From assembly GCA_023230905.1 (NCBI GenBank), contig JALNWL010000109.1, forward strand, positions 1-8,239: a stretch of DNA of 8,239 bases. Direction: 5' to 3'. A program made the position numbers and the translations under genes. The notes under the pieces are model-generated. The model had not been told where the DNA came from and did no database searches. It saw only the letters and a list, made by a program, of their open reading frames with translations. This DNA comes from Syntrophales bacterium (GTDB lineage Bacteria > Desulfobacterota > Syntrophia > Syntrophales > UBA2251). Numbering within the stretch: position 1 is the first letter of the stretch; every line of letters starts with the position of its first letter. Below are positions 6,108-8,239 of this stretch, in pieces.

Positions 6108-6287
6108 ATGGATGCGAAGGAAAAGGCGGTTCTCGACGTCCTGAAAAAGGAAGGGAAACCGATGCGCCCCGGCGACGTCGCCGAAAAGGCCGGCCTGGAC
6201 AAGGCCGCCGTCGCCAAGATCATCGACAAACTCAAGAAGGAGGGGAAGGTCGCCTCGCCCAAGCGGTGCTTCTATGCGCCGGTGTAG
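6108..6287 (+). CDS. Small winged-helix DNA-binding protein, 59 residues
   Basis: The product is a single minimal winged helix-turn-helix domain. Helix 1 is about residues 2-15 (KEKAVLDVLKKEG). The HTH pair follows: RPGDVAEKAGL (20-30), then DKAAVAKIIDKLKKEG (31-46). A short wing, KVASPKRCFYAPV, ends the protein. The pattern DVAEKAGLDKAAVAKIIDKLKKEGKV is like the MarR/ArsR-type recognition unit of small transcriptional regulators. It has 14 lysines in 59 residues and no effector domain, so it probably dimerises on DNA or acts as an accessory factor. The ElyC-like gene starts 37 bp later on the same strand and may be co-transcribed. No clear promoter is visible; GATAGT (6055-6060) is a poor -10 candidate. 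The target genes are unknown. Confidence 0.85.
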   Translation: MDAKEKAVLDVLKKEGKPMRPGDVAEKAGLDKAAVAKIIDKLKKEGKVASPKRCFYAPV

Positions 6288-6324
6288 GGCGCCGACGCGG
6301 GCGGATTCCGGGAGGTCGTAGGCC

Positions 6325-7089
6325 ATGTTCTTCTATCTGTCCAAGATCCTGGATTTTGTCCTGCTGCCGGTCCTCTGGATCGGCGTGGTCCTGCTCATCG
6401 CCGCGCTCACGAAACAGCGGCGGCGAAAGCAGCGCTGGCTCGTCGCGGGACTGGCCCTGCTGATCGTCCTGACCAACCCCTTCCTGGTCCGCGTCGCCCT
6501 GAACCAGTGGGAGCGGCCCTACCGGACGGCGGCGTCGCTCCGCCCGCCATACGATTACGCCATCGTCCTGGGCGGGTTCTCCTACTGGGACGGACGGTAC
6601 GGGCGGCTGACCTTCGGCGAGGCCAGCGACCGGCTGATGCAGGCCCTGGATCTTTACCGAAGCGGAAAGGTCCGGAAGCTTGTGCTCTCCGGGGGGCCCG
6701 GCAGCCTGTTCAACACGGAGGAGCGCGAGGCCGCCTACCTCAGGGCCTATCTCCTGCGGTCCGGCATTCCGGAGCGGGATCTCCTGATGGAGTCGAACTC
6801 CCGGAACACCCATGAGAACGCGGTTTTTGTGGCGCGCCTGCTCGGGGGACGGGGCGGGTCCTCCCTCCTCGTCACCTCGGCCCTGCACATGCGGCGGGCC
6901 GAGGCGTGCTTCGCGAAGGCGGGGCTCGCCGTGACGTCCTGGCCGACGGATCGCCTGACGCCGCCGGAGGCGAGGGCGTTCGAACCGGGATATCTCTTTC
7001 TGCCCTCCTCGACCGCCCTGGATCATTGGGAGCGGCTGGTGCGCGAGATCGTCGGATACGGCGCATACGCGCTGGCGGGTTACGTTTGA
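6325..7089 (+). CDS. ElyC/SanA/YdcF-family envelope protein (DUF218)
   Basis: This 254-residue protein has two N-terminal membrane helices (about 8-28 and 37-57) followed by a periplasmic DUF218 Rossmann-like domain. Family motifs are AIVLGG (79-84), LSGG (121-124), ESNSRNTHENA (156-166) and LVTSALHMRRA (182-192). The layout and length match E. coli ElyC (about 259 residues), implicated in peptidoglycan and undecaprenyl-phosphate metabolism. The C-terminal LPSSTALDHWERLVREIVGY resembles the ElyC ending as I recall it. GGAGGT (6311-6316) lies 8 bases before the ATG. It may be cotranscribed with the winged-helix gene and ends 51 bp before a strong hairpin. The biochemical activity of the family is not settled, so I leave the symbol blank. 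Confidence 0.88.
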   Translation: MFFYLSKILDFVLLPVLWIGVVLLIAALTKQRRRKQRWLVAGLALLIVLTNPFLVRVALNQWERPYRTAASLRPPYDYAIVLGGFSYWDGRYGRLTFGEASDRLMQALDLYRSGKVRKLVLSGGPGSLFNTEEREAAYLRAYLLRSGIPERDLLMESNSRNTHENAVFVARLLGGRGGSSLLVTSALHMRRAEACFAKAGLAVTSWPTDRLTPPEARAFEPGYLFLPSSTALDHWERLVREIVGYGAYALAGYV

Positions 7090-7140
7090 GGGCGGAAAAT
7101 AAACAACAAATAAGAGGCTTTTCGCGTTTTGCGGACAAGA

Positions 7141-7173
7141 AAACCCCTTCACGAGGCATCCGTGAAGGGGTTT
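7141..7173. terminator. Bidirectional intrinsic terminator
   Basis: AAACCCCTTCACG (7141-7153) pairs perfectly with CGTGAAGGGGTTT (7161-7173) around a 7-base loop. It lies between two convergent genes, the ElyC-like gene ending at 7089 and the small membrane protein gene ending at 7215. On the minus strand the stem runs into TTTTCTTG, a usable U-tract. On the plus strand only TTT follows, so it should be stronger for the minus-strand gene. Confidence 0.85.
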
Positions 7174-7214
7174 CAGGAGGGAACTGCTACTTCTTTAGCC
7201 GCGCGGCCGGGGCC

Positions 7215-7490
7215 TTACCCGACCATGTCCTTGATCAGGGTGATCACGGGATTCGTGAACAGGGCGATCAGGATGGCGTACATGGCGAAGGCGCCCACGG
7301 CCTCCCCGGCATACATCTTTTCGTATTTCATCTTGAGGGAGGTGATGATCAGGCCGCCGATGATGAGGCCGCCCAGCTGGAAGTAGGGGAATTCGTCGGC
7401 GCCGCCGGCCGCGAATTCCGCAAAGCCGAACGTTGCCGTCATCAAAACCACCGCCGCCGCGACCACCAGGGATCCCAAAGTCTTTTTCAT
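7215..7490 (-). CDS. Small membrane protein of unknown function, 91 residues
   Basis: I do not recognise this family. The N-terminus reads as a signal peptide (MKKTLGSLVV through FGFA, residues 1-24) with likely cleavage before EF; it could also stay as a membrane anchor. A short acidic/aromatic segment (GGADEFPYFQ) follows, then a hydrophobic helix about 39-52 (GGLIIGGLIITSL), a charged turn KMKYEKMYAGE, and a longer hydrophobic helix about 64-86. The mature protein would therefore be a two-helix inner-membrane hairpin. GGAGGA (7498-7503) is a strong SD 7 bases before the ATG. It is transcribed alone and bounded downstream by the intrinsic terminator, so it is an independent unit. A small subunit of a membrane complex is possible but unsupported. 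Confidence 0.82.
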   Translation of the reverse strand: MKKTLGSLVVAAAVVLMTATFGFAEFAAGGADEFPYFQLGGLIIGGLIITSLKMKYEKMYAGEAVGAFAMYAILIALFTNPVITLIKDMVG

Positions 7491-7537
7491 GATCCTGTCC
7501 TCCTTTCGGACGTTTTATCGGGTTTGACTTGAGTTAA

Positions 7538-7554
7538 TGAAAATAGCGTGCCAA
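7538..7554 (-). promoter_or_regulatory. Sigma-54-like -24/-12 element before the small membrane gene
   Basis: On the minus strand TTGGCACG (7554-7547), four spacer bases, then TTTCA (7542-7538) resembles the sigma-54 consensus TTGGCACG-N4-TTGCA. The -24 half is perfect. The -12 half has T in place of the critical G. It would give a leader of roughly 35-40 bases before the ATG at 7490. No activator-binding site or sigma-54 activator gene is visible in the window. Confidence 0.3.
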
Positions 7555-7623
7555 GCGCGGACCGCAGGCGCAGAAAAGTTATAAACGCTTGAAAATGAAT
7601 GTATTTTCCAAAACCAGAATTTA

Positions 7624-7711
7624 CCGGGGGCCGCGGGATCTCTTCCCGGGGGCCTCCGCCTTGAACAAAATGTCCAACGGCGTTGAAAGGAACAATCAGG
7701 GAAGCCCCCGG
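7624..7711 (+). repeat. Short repeats in the helicase leader
   Basis: CCGGGGGCC occurs twice as a direct repeat (7624-7632 and 7646-7654). GCCCCCGG (7704-7711) is the inverse of the first eight bases and could pair with either copy across an RNA loop. Between them sits CAACGGCGTTG (7675-7685), the core of the palindrome found before the metal importer. The remaining gap (7491-7731) holds no gene I can support. Confidence 0.4.
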
Positions 7712-7731
7712 CACGGATCGGCCCCGCCGCC

Positions 7732-8239
7732 ATGAATGCCCCGGTCGACACGCTCCCCCTGTATCCCCGGCTCGACGAGATCGCGGAGGCGATCGCGCGT
7801 TCGGGGCCGCTCGTGCTGCACGCCGAACCGGGGGCGGGCAAGACGACGCTCGTTCCCGGTCGGCTGCTCGCCCACGAGGCGTTCGCGGGGCGGAAGATCC
7901 TCCTCCTCCAGCCGCGCCGGATCGCCGCCCGCGCCGCCGCCGAGCGGATCGCCGCCCTCCGGGGAGAGCGTCTGGGGGAAACGGTCGGGCTGCGCACCCG
8001 GCTGGAAACGATCGCCGGACGGACGACGCGCCTGGAGGTCGTGACCGAGGGCGTGCTGACGCGGATCCTCCAGAACGACCCGTCGCTGGCGCCTTATCAG
8101 CTCGTCATCTTCGACGAATTCCACGAGCGCACCCTCCAGGGGGACCTTGCCCTGGCCTTCTGCTGGGAGGCCCGCCGGGTCTTCCGCCGCGACCTCAAGG
8201 TGCTGTTCATGTCCGCCACACCGCCGACGGAGGACCTCC
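7732..8239 (+). CDS. hrpB: ATP-dependent DEXH helicase HrpB, 5' part
   Basis: The first 169 residues of a DEAH/DEXH-box RNA-helicase-family protein are present and the gene runs off the window. Helicase motifs appear in order: motif I AEPGAGKTT (31-39), motif Ia LQPRRIAARAAA (59-70), motif Ib VTEG (104-107), motif II DEFH inside DEFHER (128-133) and motif III SAT (161-163). DEFHER rather than DEAHER, and the compact N-terminus with motif I at residue 31, are characteristic of HrpB rather than HrpA. HrpB proteins are about 800 residues long, so most of this one is missing. No SD precedes the ATG. An in-frame TGA at 7684 and the lack of any other start codon after it rule out a longer start. 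The cellular role of HrpB is poorly known. Confidence 0.92.
   Translation, partial: MNAPVDTLPLYPRLDEIAEAIARSGPLVLHAEPGAGKTTLVPGRLLAHEAFAGRKILLLQPRRIAARAAAERIAALRGERLGETVGLRTRLETIAGRTTRLEVVTEGVLTRILQNDPSLAPYQLVIFDEFHERTLQGDLALAFCWEARRVFRRDLKVLFMSATPPTEDL

Noticed and set aside
6232..7152. A 306-residue minus-strand frame opposite the ElyC-like gene
   Set aside because: The plus strand carries all DUF218 motifs; the antisense product is low-complexity and charged.
1..8239. Mobile elements, CRISPR arrays, tRNA or rRNA genes, toxin-antitoxin or defence modules
   Set aside because: No transposase or integrase motifs, spaced direct-repeat array, cloverleaf or defence domains were seen on either strand.

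Overview
The window is GC-rich chromosomal DNA, roughly two-thirds GC by eye, from a Gram-negative bacterium. Gram-negative envelope functions are represented: a YihG-like membrane acyltransferase, an ElyC/SanA-like envelope protein, and a periplasmic metal-binding protein with a cleavable signal peptide. A hemerythrin-domain protein sits next to a flavoprotein with an Isf-type cysteine motif, which suggests an anaerobe or microaerophile. A Desulfobacterota (deltaproteobacterial) origin is my best guess, but it is an inference and no marker gene is present. Genes are tightly packed with strong Shine-Dalgarno sites. I see no mobile element, CRISPR array, tRNA or rRNA.

Layout, left to right. 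Bases 1-115 hold the tail of an unrecognised plus-strand gene ending at a strong hairpin. Next is a monocistronic YihG-type acyltransferase (303-1208) behind a near-consensus sigma-70 promoter. A three-gene metal ABC importer operon follows in the order binding protein, ATPase, permease (1328-3920). A perfect 8-1-8 palindrome just upstream of it is a candidate metalloregulator site. Three minus-strand genes converge on the operon, in transcription order: a cytosolic polysaccharide-deacetylase-family protein (5890-5234), an Isf-like flavoprotein (5173-4580) and a hemerythrin-domain protein (4527-3976). A plus-strand pair starts at 6108: a 59-residue winged-helix protein and an ElyC/YdcF-family protein ending at 7089. 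A 13-bp perfect hairpin then separates it from a convergent 91-residue membrane protein of unknown function (7490-7215). The window ends inside the first third or less of an HrpB-type DEXH helicase gene (7732 onward).

How the genes work together. The importer genes are translationally close (14-bp gap, then a 16-bp overlap) and make a complete zinc/manganese-type uptake system. The flavoprotein and hemerythrin proteins may act together in oxygen, peroxide or NO handling, but that rests on neighbourhood and family knowledge only. The remaining genes look like independent housekeeping or envelope functions. I found no clear exotic system. The items most worth following up are the two intergenic copies of a CAACGGCGTTG palindrome, the very small winged-helix protein and the orphan small membrane protein with its sigma-54-like upstream site.
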